This document shows positions 23,101 to 34,985 of a stretch of 64,000 bases of DNA, piece after piece. The position numbers and the translations under genes were made by a program. Numbering within the stretch: the stretch's first letter is position 1; each line of letters begins with the position of its first letter. Source of the DNA: Castor canadensis (taxonomy: Eukaryota; Chordata; Mammalia; Rodentia; Castoridae); NCBI RefSeq assembly GCF_047511655.1, contig NC_133399.1, positions 4,095,333 through 4,159,332 on the forward strand, read 5' to 3'. The notes below the pieces were generated by a model that saw nothing but the letters and a program-made list of their open reading frames with translations, did not search any database and was not told where the DNA came from.

Positions 23101-25285
23101 AGTATTGGTGGGTATTTAGTAAAATTTTTACAGTTTGGTTATTGTGTCACTTTCTGGTACTCAAATGACCACACCTTTTGAGACTTTGGAAATTCATTAG
23201 GTGATGGAACTCATACATTTTTGACATTAAAGGTGATGTACAACAACTTCCAAAGACAGGAAACTCTACAGTGAAATTATCTCAAGATAATTCTGAAATA
23301 CATGGAAAGATCTGCACCTGCATGCACAGGAGGTATATAGATGCTCTGGTAGATTTGAATAAAAAGGGTCTGTATACACATTACTACAGTAGATGTCTAC
23401 AACCTCAATCGTTTCCCTACTTTTTTTCCATCTTATGCACTAGACAGTTTTCTACTGTTTTTGACACGTTGTAATTTTTAAAAGTATTAGATATGTTTCA
23501 TACAAAAGCCTCTGGGGTGCTTTGTTTGAATATATTTCACAAACAATCACGTGTGATATTGAACTAAACTATTTTCACATTTGTTTCAGTGGTTATGGTT
23601 TTGTGGTCTTTTTAAGATGTCTTCTCCAGGATGCAAAAAATAGTTCTCATTAACAATCATGATACATTCAATGGGTATTAGAAACAATTTCAGGACTTTG
23701 TTTGATAACTGTAATTAGAGAAATGTCAGTAGAGAGTGTGTCAGTTGACACTCCAGTCAAGCATTACTCTTTTCCTATGTGTTTGGATTTTGAACACTTA
23801 TTTTACTCAGCTAATTCCTAAATCAGGGACATAGATTTTTATTAATACGTGGTGTTTTATGTTGAATAGACATGTACATTTCTCAATCACATTCTCATTC
23901 ATTAGGGTATACTCTACACTAATCCTTTTCTTGGCTTATATCACAGCTATTTATCATTGTTTTCTTTTTGCCTCTAATATATTAATATTCCTCATTTGTT
24001 TTTTATATTCTGGTGTAGTGACTTTCAAAATTTTCTACTTTTTGTGTTACTTTCAGAAAGAGACTTCATATGTAGCTCTTGAACAGGAGATGTATCCCAT
24101 GATTACATTGAACATATTCTAGTCCTTCCTTATCTGACAAATGCTGGGATGACAAGCCTGTGACACCATGACTTCAAAAGTATTCAGATTTTAACTTTCC
24201 TATCTCCAAATGCAATTGGATCATTTTCCATTACATCCAAGAATACAATGTGTGTTACAAAGAGAAACCAGGTTTGCACTTTCATTGGGTTTTCAAGATT
24301 TTGTACTTTAGCCACCATTTTATGATGTGTCTTCTGTCATGAATCAATTTTTCTTACTTTAAAGCCAAGGGAATACTGATTCCCTTTCCTGTCTGACCTA
24401 TTTATTTATCTCTTTAATGTACCACAGTGACCTCAAAAATGTAGTTTGAACATTGTTTTTCAGTATTAGACAGTAGGTCACATTTCATTCTTTCCCTTGC
24501 TCTCTTTCTCCCATTCTTCACTATTTTGACAGTGGTTCTTGCTGTGTAGATTACTCCAAGTTTTAACCTGTGATCTTTCTGGGGGAATTACAAGATTAGG
24601 CCTCCATGAATGGCTCAAGGGATCACTTTCTTATTTCAATTATTTTATGTGGTGTTTGGAATTTATTATACCAATTACACTTTGAAAAGTAATTTTATTC
24701 ATGAGTTTTAAGGTGTATTTTCAAAATTACAAATTTTATTTTATACATATAGCATGATGTGATGACTTGTTGAAATCCATCTATTTCTAGGGACATATGC
24801 CACATTTCTCCTTTTTACATTGTGCTTTTACATGCTAAAGCAAAAACTAATATTATTTGAATGATCCTTCATGAGTCTCATTTAGCTTTAAATTTGGGTT
24901 GGTCTGTAAGAAACCAGGTAGAACCTTCCATATGTCCTCTCTTGATATAGTCATTAAGTAGGAGCTCAATTCCAGAAAAAATGTTTGATAAGATTTGTCA
25001 TACCAACTTTCTATTATTCATCAGGAGTACATTGTGGATTATCTTACTACAGAATCCCTATGGTGAACATTGCAGAAATGTGCAAATAATCATAAATAGT
25101 ATATATTGAATGGAATATTGTTGTAATAAATTGTTTCTGGCACTCTTCTCTTGTTACAGTTTATATTTAGTTTGGTGAGGTTCATCCCATTAGCAGTTCT
25201 GCAATAACTGACATGAAAGTGTTACTCATGTATTTCTAACTTTATTCATGCAGTCTCTTTTCAGCTGATATTGCTCTAACGGGAA
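23101..25285. other. AT-rich DNA upstream of the KRAB exon
   Basis: No domain is recognised. A frame at 23859-24122 is Phe/Tyr/Leu-rich, as expected of random AT-rich DNA. A B1-like scrap may lie at 24520-24620 (gattaggcctccatgaatgg). Promoter and first exons of the zinc-finger gene might lie here or further upstream, but I cannot place them. Confidence 0.45.
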
Positions 25286-25564
25286 CTAAGTTGAAGGAAT
25301 TTCTTAATAGATTGCTACAATCCCAGTGTATGATGTGTAATTTTAATGACAGTGTTCTGCTTTGAACTTAACAAATAGATCCAGTGAGATATCAGAATAC
25401 TATGAAGTGCCTGTGAGTACAGATGGAGAATGAGACTGTCATAAAAATACAATGCATTGAATATGTGGAGACCATATCACCATATGAATTTATCATACAG
25501 AGATTGTCTGTTTCCAGTACTGTGACACTCACACTTCTTCTCACAAATGTGTTGGACATATTAA

Positions 25565-25711
<147 letters not shown>

Positions 25712-25899
25712 TGATTCAAACTGTGCACTACTGTTCTGGCTCATTCTTGTTCCTTGTGGGGTGTTTAAGAAGGGATAGAAATGGTTCTTATACATGCATG
25801 ATAATATTATACTATGAAAATAGCTGGGATCTTAAATTGTTCTTCCATATTGATTAACTATTAATGATTTCTCTGTGTCTACATCTTACAAACCCAAAG

Positions 25900-25951
25900 G
25901 AGAAAATGAAAATATTGAAGGGGACTTCAGAAATCCCAGAAGTAATACAAG
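25900..25951 (+). pseudogene. Small KRAB-B-like exon
   Basis: Reads ENENIEGDFRNPRSNT, the short B/C-type box seen in many rodent KRAB genes (NIE...NPRR pattern). It is bounded by CCCAAAG at the acceptor and CAAG|GTAATT at the donor. Phases fit: the KRAB-A exon ends with one base of a codon that this exon completes, and this exon ends with two bases completed by the A at 26581. The short introns on either side (25692-25899 and 25952-26580) have no other feature. Confidence 0.8.
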
Positions 25952-26580
25952 GTAATTTCTACTCATAACAGAAACTGTTAACATCAAATGTGGCATAACA
26001 AGTTTGAAAACCAAGGAAATGAAACCCCAACTTCCACTTGTAAATTGATGAAATGAGTGAAAAGTTTCTGTAAGATTGGAAAAATAAGCATCCAGAATCA
26101 GAAAATACAAAATCTGATATGTGCCATTATTCATAACATGTTTTGTCCCAAGCAGTCACAAGAGACACTGTCGTATTATTTAAAATATAAAAATATGTTT
26201 TACTTATTCAATGATATTTTGTCAAATTCCATCTAAGTAGCAGTATAATGTACAGAGGAATAGATTGGCACACTTTTCAACGTATCTTCTCCTATTCCTT
26301 CTTGTATTTCACAATTCAACACGCTTTTGAGCAAAGACATCTCAATAAGCATTTTAAGTGTATTTCAATGTAGTAAAACTCATTCACTGTTGTCAAACCC
26401 CTAACATGGAAATAGTATTAGGGAAACATATGAACACCACTGTTTTGATAATAGCTGTACATAGACCCTGCTGCAGAACATGTTTTATATTTGTGTTCAT
26501 AAATTCTTATAGGAATGAACTCTGTCACTTCTCTTAAATCATTAATAGAATAACAATGGTAATCCTTTTCATTTTTATAG

Positions 26581-28260
26581 ACCTGAAGTGTTAGAGAGAC
26601 TGCATGAACATAAGCAACGTGTTCATGTTCAATGTGATGAATAATTTCAAAAGGTTCCAGAGAGCATTGTAAGCAAGGAAACTCTGCTTAGGCTAACACC
26701 ATGTGAATGCTATGTATATAATGCTTATGGGAAAACCTTCACTGATAGCAAGGTTTTTCTAATCCATGAAAGGATCCAGAATGTAGTGAACTCTCATGGA
26801 TGGAAGCACTATGGGAAAGCCTTGACTGAAGCCTGTCACCTTCAGAAACATAGAAGAGCTCACATTGGAGAGAAACCGAATGGATGTAAGCAATGTGCGA
26901 AAGCCTTTATTTGTTCTATGTACCTTCGGAGACATAGAAAGACTCACACTGGATTGAAACCCTATGGATGTAAACAATGTGAGAAAGCCTACACTCATTT
27001 TAGTCATCTTCAAATACATGAAAGAACTCATACTGGAGAGAAACCCTATGGATGTAAGCAATGTGGGAAAGCCTTTATTCGTTCCTTTCACTTTCAGAAA
27101 CATAGAAGATCTCACAGTGGAACAAAACCCTATACATGTAATCAATGTGGGAAATTCTACACTCGTTCCAGTACTCTTCATATTCATGAAAGAACACACA
27201 CTGGAGAATCCCTATGAATCTAAGCAATGTGTGAAAGTCTACACTTCTTCCAGGATCCTTCATGTTTATAAGAGAACTCATGCTGAAGAGAAACCCTATT
27301 GATATTCACAATGTGTGAAAGCCATCCCTCATTCCAGTCACCTTTGAAGCCTTGACAGAAATCACACTAGAGAGAAATCTTATGAATGTAAGGAATGTGG
27401 AAAGAGTGTTCACATACCCCACTACCCTTAAAAGACATAAAGGAACTTACACTAGAGAGAAAAGATATGGATATGAGCAATTTCCAGTGATGTTAATAAA
27501 TGTGAACTCACTCTGCAGAGAAACTCTATGAATGTAAGGAATGAGAGACAACCTATACTCTATCCAGTATCCTACATAGTCATCAGAAAACTCACACAGG
27601 ACAAACAAAATGGAAATAAAAGATATGGAAAGCCTGCTGTAGTTCTGGTACCCTTCATGCACCTAAAAGAACTCATGATGCAAATAGGCAATGGGGACAT
27701 GGAAAATGTGGTAAAGCATTCACATATCCCTGTCTTCTTGAAAGACATGAATGAAGTCAGAAACCATATCAATGTAAGTAATGTGGGGATGCCTCCACCT
27801 TTTCCAGTACCCTTCTTTGCAATGTCACAATCCACATTAGATTACAATGCTATACACATGCATCATGTGACTAAGCCTTCACACATTCCAGTGCACCTCC
27901 AAAACATACAAAATTAACACTAGAGAATAATTGTATTAGGAAATCATTGTGGAAAGTCTTCACTCATTTCCATGACCTCAAACATGAAAGTACTCACAAT
28001 GGAGAGAAAAAATACAGGTGTAAGCATAATGAAATTCTCTGTATTCATTCCATTCACCATCAAACAAATGAAATAATACAATCTGTGACAATTCTTACAG
28101 ATGTAATATATATGGGAATGTCTTCTTTCATTCCCATTGCCAAAAAATACATGCAGGGTGTCATACTGGAGCATATCACTATGCATTGAAGTAATGAGGG
28201 AAAGCCTTCACTTATCCTGCTTCCTTTTAGCAACATGAAGCAACTCCATTCTTGCACTCA
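26581..28260 (+). pseudogene. C2H2 zinc-finger exon of the KRAB gene (premature stop, frameshift)
   Basis: The acceptor ctttttcattt-like tract and TATAG end at 26580. The frame joins KRAB in phase, runs 20 codons (PEVLERLHEHKQ...) and hits TAA at 26642. After that single stop the same frame is open to 27217. It holds degenerate fingers, then four complete ones: CKQCAKAFICSMYLRRHRKTH, CKQCEKAYTHFSHLQIHERTH, CKQCGKAFIRSFHFQKHRRSH and CNQCGKFYTRSSTLHIHERTH. Near 27205 a two-base loss in the linker shifts the frame. Fingers remain recognisable in changing frames to about 28260 (ECKECGKS at 27385, for example). Relics continue at 30042-30480. Confidence 0.88.
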
Positions 28261-28439
28261 TGAGACTGCCCAGTTTATGTATCTTTTGTTAGCAAAAGCA
28301 TGACATATCACCTGCTTTCCTCCAGAGATATGATGAAAGATGATATAAAGAGAAACCTTGCCTCATGGCTTTGTGCTTTCAGGAAAGGGACTCCACCTTC
28401 AAGTCATACATCCCATCCAGTCTGTTTTCTCCTAATTAT

Positions 28440-28555
28440 TTTGAAGCAAGGGCCTTTGATATATTTATGAGCCTGACCTCCAATCAAGATCCTCCTGGCT
28501 CACCCTCTCAAGTACTAGGATTACAGACCTGAGCCACTGGAAACTGGATTGTTCA
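28440..28555 (-). repeat. B1-like SINE fragment
   Basis: The plus strand carries cctgacctccaatcaagatc, agtactaggattacagacct and gagccactgg, the reverse complement of a B1-like unit. Confidence 0.6.
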
Positions 28556-28794
28556 TTCTTAGACATCAGTGGTTATGTATTTCTAAATTTTTCTCTGAAA
28601 ACAACCTTTATGAATCTCATTCTGGTGTGAGCCTATAAGGACAGCCACATGGATCCTGCATCAGTAGACTTGCTTAAGTGCTGGGAGCAGTTACTTAAGT
28701 ATGCCTTTCATGTTGGACTGACAGCCCATTGTGTTTATCTTTAATTGTGACTTTCAGGGAGAGGGATACCTGTCTCTGAAAAGACAGGGATCTT

Positions 28795-28870
28795 TTTAAC
28801 TGGATATGTGTCCTAGGCTGACTTTGAACTTAGGATAAAGTGTGAACTACTGGTGCCCGGATCTGGTGTT
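28795..28870 (-). repeat. B1-like SINE scrap
   Basis: Fragment with gtgtcctaggctgactttga and ending actactggtgcccgg, in the reverse orientation of the B1-like part. Confidence 0.5.
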
Positions 28871-29009
28871 TGCTTCCTTATTCCAATGATTTCAAATGCT
28901 TTAAGGCATTTTTTTCTACCTAGTATACTTTTGTTCCATAGTTTACAATGTGTTGTTGGAATCAGAGAATTGTACACATCCCATTAGATATCACAATTTT
29001 TTCAACTTA

Positions 29010-29890
29010 ACCTATTTGGCATTCAAACTCAGGGCCTCATGTTTATTGGGCATTCACTCCATTACTTGACTACTTTGCTAGGCCTCTTTTGCACTGGTGA
29101 TTTTTGAGATAGAACTTGATATGACTTTAAACCATGATCCTTAAGAAAATGTGGTATCTATACACAATGGAATTTTATGCAGCCATGAAGAAGAACGAAA
29201 TGTTATCATTCACTGGTAAATGGATGGAATTGGAGAACATTATTCTGAGTGAGGTTAGCCTGGCCCAAAAGACCAAAAATCGTATGTTCTCCCTCATATG
29301 TGGACATTAGATCAAGGGCAAACACAACAAGGGGATTGGACTATGAGCACATGATAAAAGCGAGAGCACACAAGGGAGGGGTGAGGATAGGTAAGACACC
29401 TAAAAAACTAGCTAGCATTTGTTGCCCTTAACGCAGAGAAACTAAAGCAGATACCTTAAAGCAACTGAGGCCAATAGGAAAAGGGGAACAGGTACTAGAG
29501 AAAAGGTTAGATCAAAAAGAATTAACCTAGAAGGTAACACCCACGCACAGGAAATCAATGTGAGTCAATGCCCTGTATAGCTATCCTTATCTCAACCAGC
29601 AAAACCCCTTGTTCCTTCCTATTATTGCTTATACTCTCTCTACAACAAAATTAGAAATAAGGGCAAAATAGTTTCTGCTGGGTATTGAGGGGGGGGAGTG
29701 GGAGGGGGGGAGTGGGTGGTAAGGGAGGGGGTGGGGGCAGGGGGGAGAAATGAACCAAGCCTTGTATGCATATATGAATAATAAAAGAAAAATGAAAAAA
29801 AAAAGAAATGTAAATCCAAAAAAAAAAAAAAAAAAAACCATGATCCTACTGATTTCTGCCTCCTGACAAGCTAGAATTAAGGGCATGAAA
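29010..29890 (-). repeat. Composite SINE split by a LINE-1
   Basis: The left piece (29010-29141) has tcaaactcagggcctcatgt, ccattacttgactactttgc and gatagaacttgatatgactt. The right piece (29848-29890) has actgatttctgcctcctgac and agctagaattaagggcatga. Together they form one composite SINE in reverse orientation, into which the LINE-1 at 29142-29834 inserted. Confidence 0.75.
29142..29834 (+). mobile_element. Short 5'-truncated young LINE-1
   Basis: Starts within the last codons of ORF2 (tgtggtatctatacacaatg) and contains ORF2 end, the 3' UTR, a G-rich tract (29690-29755), AATAAA near 29780 and poly(A). It is flanked by a 13-base duplication AAACCATGATCCT at 29129-29141 and 29835-29847. It is nearly identical to the 3' end of the intact copy. 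A short non-L1 piece GAAATGTAAATCC (29805-29817) lies between two A-runs in the tail. Confidence 0.93.
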
Positions 29891-30041
29891 TCAATCTGTT
29901 TCTAAGTATGTATGCTACACTTCTTGGTTCATTATGCTCTGTTAGATAAGCAAAAACTAAATTTATCTGAGTTATCTTTTATTAGTCTTATTCACTTTTG
30001 AATTTTTGGTGGTCTGTACATAACCACTTAGAAACTTCCTA

Positions 30042-30479
30042 ATGTCTCCTGTTAGAGACAGTCACAGAGGAGCTCTTCAGTTCCTTTCTACTCATGAAAG
30101 AACTCACACTGGAGACAAACCTTACAGATATGGGAGATATGGAAAAGCATTCACATATCCCTGTTGCCTTTATAGAACTTCTATGGATATAAGTAACATG
30201 TGGAAAACTTTTTTAGTTCCAGTGATCTTAAGAAAAATGAGCAAATTTACATTAGAGAGTAAGTATAGGAAAGCAAGGTGGGAAAGTATTCACTTATTTC
30301 ACTACCACAAAAGTCCACACTGCAGAGAAAACCCCTAACATTTACCATTGTGAAAGTGCCATTTACCTTTACAAAAATGAGATAATTCACAGCCACAAAC
30401 CTTATATATGGAAGCCATGTTGAGATGTCTTCATTCATCCCATTACCAGAATATACCTGAAATACATCATATCATATCT

Positions 30480-30480
<1 letters not shown>
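30042..30480 (+). pseudogene. Zinc-finger array relic
   Basis: Contains STHERTHTGDKPYRYGRYGKA (Cys to Tyr/Arg losses), then further fragments such as the HTAEKT-like linker near 30310 in shifting frames. It looks like the far end of the 26.6-28.3 kb array or a second decayed array, separated by repeats. It has no usable reading frame. Confidence 0.7.
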
Positions 30481-31145
<665 letters not shown>

Positions 31146-31149
31146 ACAA

Positions 31150-31640
31150 AACCCTTAGTGACGTCCATCACACATTCCAGAAACACTTCATCCAGTTTTG
31201 CTGAAGAACTAATTAAACATATGTTGCTTTGACAGGGCTTCCTTATATCACTTTTCTGACCATTCACAACATAGTGTTACTTTTGTTCATTTATTTTGAC
31301 AGTAATTCCTGTTAAACACACAGAGTTTGTTCTTCCTATGCAGACACATGATTTGAACCAGGCCTCAGCCCTCTCAGGATTTTAGTAATTTTTCAGGTCT
31401 GGTTTCCCAGTTTTGCTCATGGCTTCCTCAAACTTTGCACCTTCACCAATAACTTCATGTACCTGCCATTACAGGCACATTGCAATATGCTACAGTTTTT
31501 ATTAAAAAAAAATGGTGCTCTTCTCTGTGTTGTACCCATGAATATGATTTCAGTTACTTCACTTTTGCCATCCTTTACAAAATCATCTTATGACTGATGT
31601 TCTTCAGAGTCTTCATTAAAGAGGCATTTCAAATTTTTAT
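31150..31640. repeat. Flank shared with the 55.8-56.1 kb region
   Basis: The phrases ccagaaacacttcatcc, gaagaactaattaaacatat and gttgctttgacagggctt run in parallel with 55835-55910. The homology around the HNRNPA1-like copies is thus part of a larger duplication. No gene is seen. Confidence 0.6.
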
Positions 31641-31720
31641 TTGGTGGGACTGGGGTTTCAAATTATGAGTTTCAGTTGCAAAGCAGGTGTGTTTCCACTT
31701 GAACCACAACTCTAATCCAA
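31640..31720 (-). repeat. ID-like SINE
   Basis: Reverse complement of the ID-like unit: gtgggactggggtttcaaat, gcaaagcaggtgtgtttcca, cttgaaccacaactctaatc. Confidence 0.6.
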
Positions 31721-31979
31721 CACATAAAAAGATGACATAGGCTTTGAGAATATTCTCCTTATACAGCTCTGCCTGTCTGGAGACCTCATTACTGGACAAT
31801 TAATTTTGCTCATATCAAAGGAGAAAATGAAAAAAGAATAATCACCTGCATTGAAAAAAATTATTGTAAGATTTTGGGGGCGAAAAGAGGTGATTATAAA
31901 TGAAAAGCACTCAAAGAGTGCTAAAAGAATTAAATGAAGGTATACTAAATCTTTTTCTCCCTTGAGCATACTGGTGTTA

Positions 31980-32215
31980 TGCCCAAACCTCACACTTGAT
32001 AGGCATGTGGCTTAACAGTTAAGCCACACAACCAGGCCCCAAAATCTCCTTTTTATTCACATTTTTTTATCATGCATACATGCCCACAATGAAAAATTTC
32101 AACATTGTACTGAGTTCTTGTGTTTTGTTTTCTGTTTTACTGGGGTTTGCACTCAGGGCCTTATGCTTGCTATGAAGGCACTTGACCACTGTAGTCACTC
32201 CACCAGCCCATCAAT
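31980..32215 (-). repeat. Two adjacent ID-like SINE units
   Basis: A scrap at 31985-32040 (gataggcatgtggcttaaca, gttaagccacacaaccaggc) is followed by a clearer unit at 32105-32212 (tactggggtttgcactcagg, gccttatgcttgctatgaag, cactccaccagccc). Confidence 0.65.
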
Positions 32216-32334
32216 AATTGCTGATAAGGAAAATAATGAATAGGAGTAAATGCATAGAGGTGGCAGGGAGGGCTGAGGAGCATTCCAAGATACCTGTATT
32301 GCCCCTGCACCTGGATAATGTTATTTCACAGTGG

Positions 32335-32545
32335 ACAAAAGGCCTTGAGTGTGCCTCAATGGGTAGAGTGACTTCCTACCAAGTGCATGGCCTGGAGTCA
32401 AATGCCAGCATAACAAAAAAATGGATGAAATTTTCAGTTGTAGTGGTACACACCTAATATCCCTGCTGTTGTGGAGGCACTGGCAAAAAGATCACCAGTG
32501 ACAAAAGAGCCACTTTCTGAGATCTTGTCTCAGAATAAAAAGTCT
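32335..32545 (+). repeat. SINE, ID-like then B1-like order
   Basis: gtgcctcaatgggtagagtg and caagtgcatggcctggagtc form an ID-like unit ending in an A-run at 32415. A B1-like piece follows (gtagtggtacacacctaata to gatcttgtctcagaataaaa). The order is the reverse of the usual composite, or two separate insertions. Confidence 0.6.
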
Positions 32546-32779
32546 ATGCAATTTATCACACCACTGTAAGACTCATCTAGCAGTTATGAGGCATTGGGAT
32601 CAACTCATAATACACATATACAAGCAAAAACACATCTGAATCAAAATAGGGAAAGTGCATTGACATAAGCTGCAAGTATACATTGCAAAGTGTAGGAAAA
32701 TGAAAAATAAAAATAGGAAGCATATATTTGATATAACAATGAAAACAAAATAGAATATAGAGAAAGCCCAATGAAAATG

Positions 32780-32990
32780 AGAAGGCAGTGCCAATGACTT
32801 CTGGTCCACTCCTGTAATCCCTAGTACTCAGGAGAATCACAGGTTGAAACAAGCCTCATGCAACACAGCTACATCAAAAAATGCCCAACAGAAAAAGGGC
32901 TAATGGAATGGCTCAAGTAGTAGAATGCCTGCCTCAAGTCTGAGGCTATGAGTTCAAACCCCAGTACCAGAGAAAAGTAGAGAAGATAAA
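32780..32990 (+). repeat. Composite SINE, forward
   Basis: B1-like part (ccactcctgtaatccctagt, actcaggagaatcacaggtt) joined to an ID-like part (atggctcaagtagtagaatg, cctgcctcaagtctgaggct, gagttcaaaccccagtacca) with an A-rich tail. The element is nearly full length. Confidence 0.8.
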
Positions 32991-34655
32991 GATATAGGGA
33001 AAAATTGAAACCCCAAAAACATGTACAACCAGCCAATGGCAATATTTACAAATACATCACTAGAATTCCATCTATGTCCACATCCTTTTAATTTTGATTT
33101 ACCTAAATAAATGAAGTAAAAGACATGGTAATTTAAAAACCAAGATAGTATCTTCTATTTTGTTTAAAAACCCACTTTAAATATGCTAAAATAGTAGAGC
33201 CTCTGTCTAGAAAGAGTGAATCTCTGAGTTCAAACTCCAAAATTGTCCCCCAAAGGAAGTCTTGAAACTGGAAGTCCAGCCCTCTCTGCCCTGCTCACTG
33301 CTCCTCTACTTTCTAGCAGAGATCACTGGGCTCTTTGCTTATAATAAATTTCCTTGATGCATACATGTGTTTCTGCTGGGAAAATAGTGCTGCTCACCTA
33401 ATATGGCTGGGAAATACATTTAGTGAAGGAAAGCGAGGTGAATTTTAGTGGAGATACACCTCCTTGTCTATCTGAAATAATTCCTGAATCTTTTATTATC
33501 AACTGAACACAATACACCTGTAAGATCATAATTGAATGAATATCAACATCAGGAGGCCTGAGGAAAATGGGTCTGAGCTTTTTTTTCTTTTTTAATCTAT
33601 CAGTAATGACTTTAGTTAGGAAGACTAGCTCTTGTCAAGTAATGACTTTTTGACATAAGGTATTGTTTACCTAGGCAATGTTCCCTTACTTGCATTTTAA
33701 TGAGCCTAATTAATAATGTTAGGAGTCCTCCAGTATTTCTTCACAGATGGACCATATGCACTAATTATGCTAAATGTGCAAACCTAAAATAATCCATTTA
33801 GTCTGAAGAAATACTTTAAAGATAGTAAAAAAAGCATGGTTACATATTTTTTCTTCATCCCCTTCATGATGTCAACTGTGATGTCACAGCAATTTGCAAG
33901 TGATTTTGGCCAATATCATCTTGATAATGCAGGTTTTCTTTGTGGTTTTTGGTTGACATTTTCACTAGTAAAAGTTTCAGGAGTTTGCATAAGATATTGA
34001 CTGATAGATTGGCTTTATGCTTCCTTGTTGAATCTCAGTTAGAGTTCTCAGTATGGGACTTGATTGACAGGAGGCCTGGAAGTTTCCCTCTGAATCTTCT
34101 CCCTTGAACGAGCAGTTTCAAAGGTTTCAGTCCATCATGCCGGGGAAGGCATGGCAGAGCACATCATGTGACCAGGAAGCATGCCTGTCTTTTCCTATCT
34201 TCCTGAGGGACTTTCCTGCCATGGTGTTAAACCAGTCACTCCTTGCCAACTCTGGCCTCACGGCGATTCTGGCTCTGCGGAGCTCATGCTTCCTACCTGT
34301 GGGCTGAGACCAAGCCTGGGATTTATTCAGTGACCGGAGAGTGGAGGTTTCATTTTGCTGCAAGTCTGGGTCTGACCTTGATAACTTAGAAAATGAAATA
34401 TGTGGCCTGATTTTACTATTGGGTACTTTTGTCACCTCCTGCCTGCATCATGGGGCTGGGCCATGAACCAAGAAGCCAGTTATTACCCTAGGTCTTGTAA
34501 GGTGACTTCATTGGATCCTGCAGCCCTTGAGGGGAGGTTCTTCCCCTAAAGCCATGTCTCTCAGGCCGAGTTGACAGTGGAGTGGCCATGTGAGACTCCT
34601 ATTTGTGCAGTTTGTGTGGGATTGGGGTGCTGCCATGCTGTCCTCATATTTCCTT
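32991..34655. other. Unassigned DNA
   Basis: An ID-like scrap is at 33185-33250 (tagtagagcctctgtctaga). The piece 33340-33400 (ataataaatttccttgatgc, atacatgtgttt) resembles 36985-37030 (tgataaagtctcttaatgca, tccatgtgttctg), possibly the ends of two related old LTRs. A GC-richer patch at 34080-34440 has no domain I recognise. Confidence 0.4.
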
Positions 34656-34659
34656 TCTC

Positions 34660-34985
34660 TTCATTTGGACCTGGTTTCCTTTGGGATCATTGATATTGAA
34701 GGGAAATGTAGGCTGAAGTCTATGACCTATCCCCTGAGGTAATGCTTCTAAGTACTGTCCATTGAGCATTGGTTCTATGCTCCCTTTCTAGCACAGAAAA
34801 GATTTGGAAGTCAGGGTTAATCACAGCTATTTATGAGGATTTCAATTTTCAGGATAAATCATTCCATCAATTTCCTTTTACCTTCAGGTTGTTGGGGAGA
34901 CAGTATAGTTTATGTCAATGATGACAAGTCTGACAAATCCAGGCTGAGAGAATGACAGTATTATATTTATATTATTAAGGATTTT
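34660..34985. repeat. Third, shortened copy of the 5.5-6.6 kb block
   Basis: 34670-34770 resembles 5505-5600 (the cttcccttt-gag, tca-ggttcaatggaa type text). 34790-34960 resembles 6455-6625, for example gtcaatgatgacaagtct / gccaatgaagacaagtct. About 0.8 kb present in the other copy is missing between these two parts. Confidence 0.55.

Noticed and set aside
26759..27281. Minus-strand frames across the zinc-finger array
   Set aside because: They are periodic antisense shadows of the finger repeats.
32780..32990. tRNA gene
   Set aside because: The tRNA-like part is the ID-derived half of a SINE, with an A-rich tail and no sound cloverleaf.
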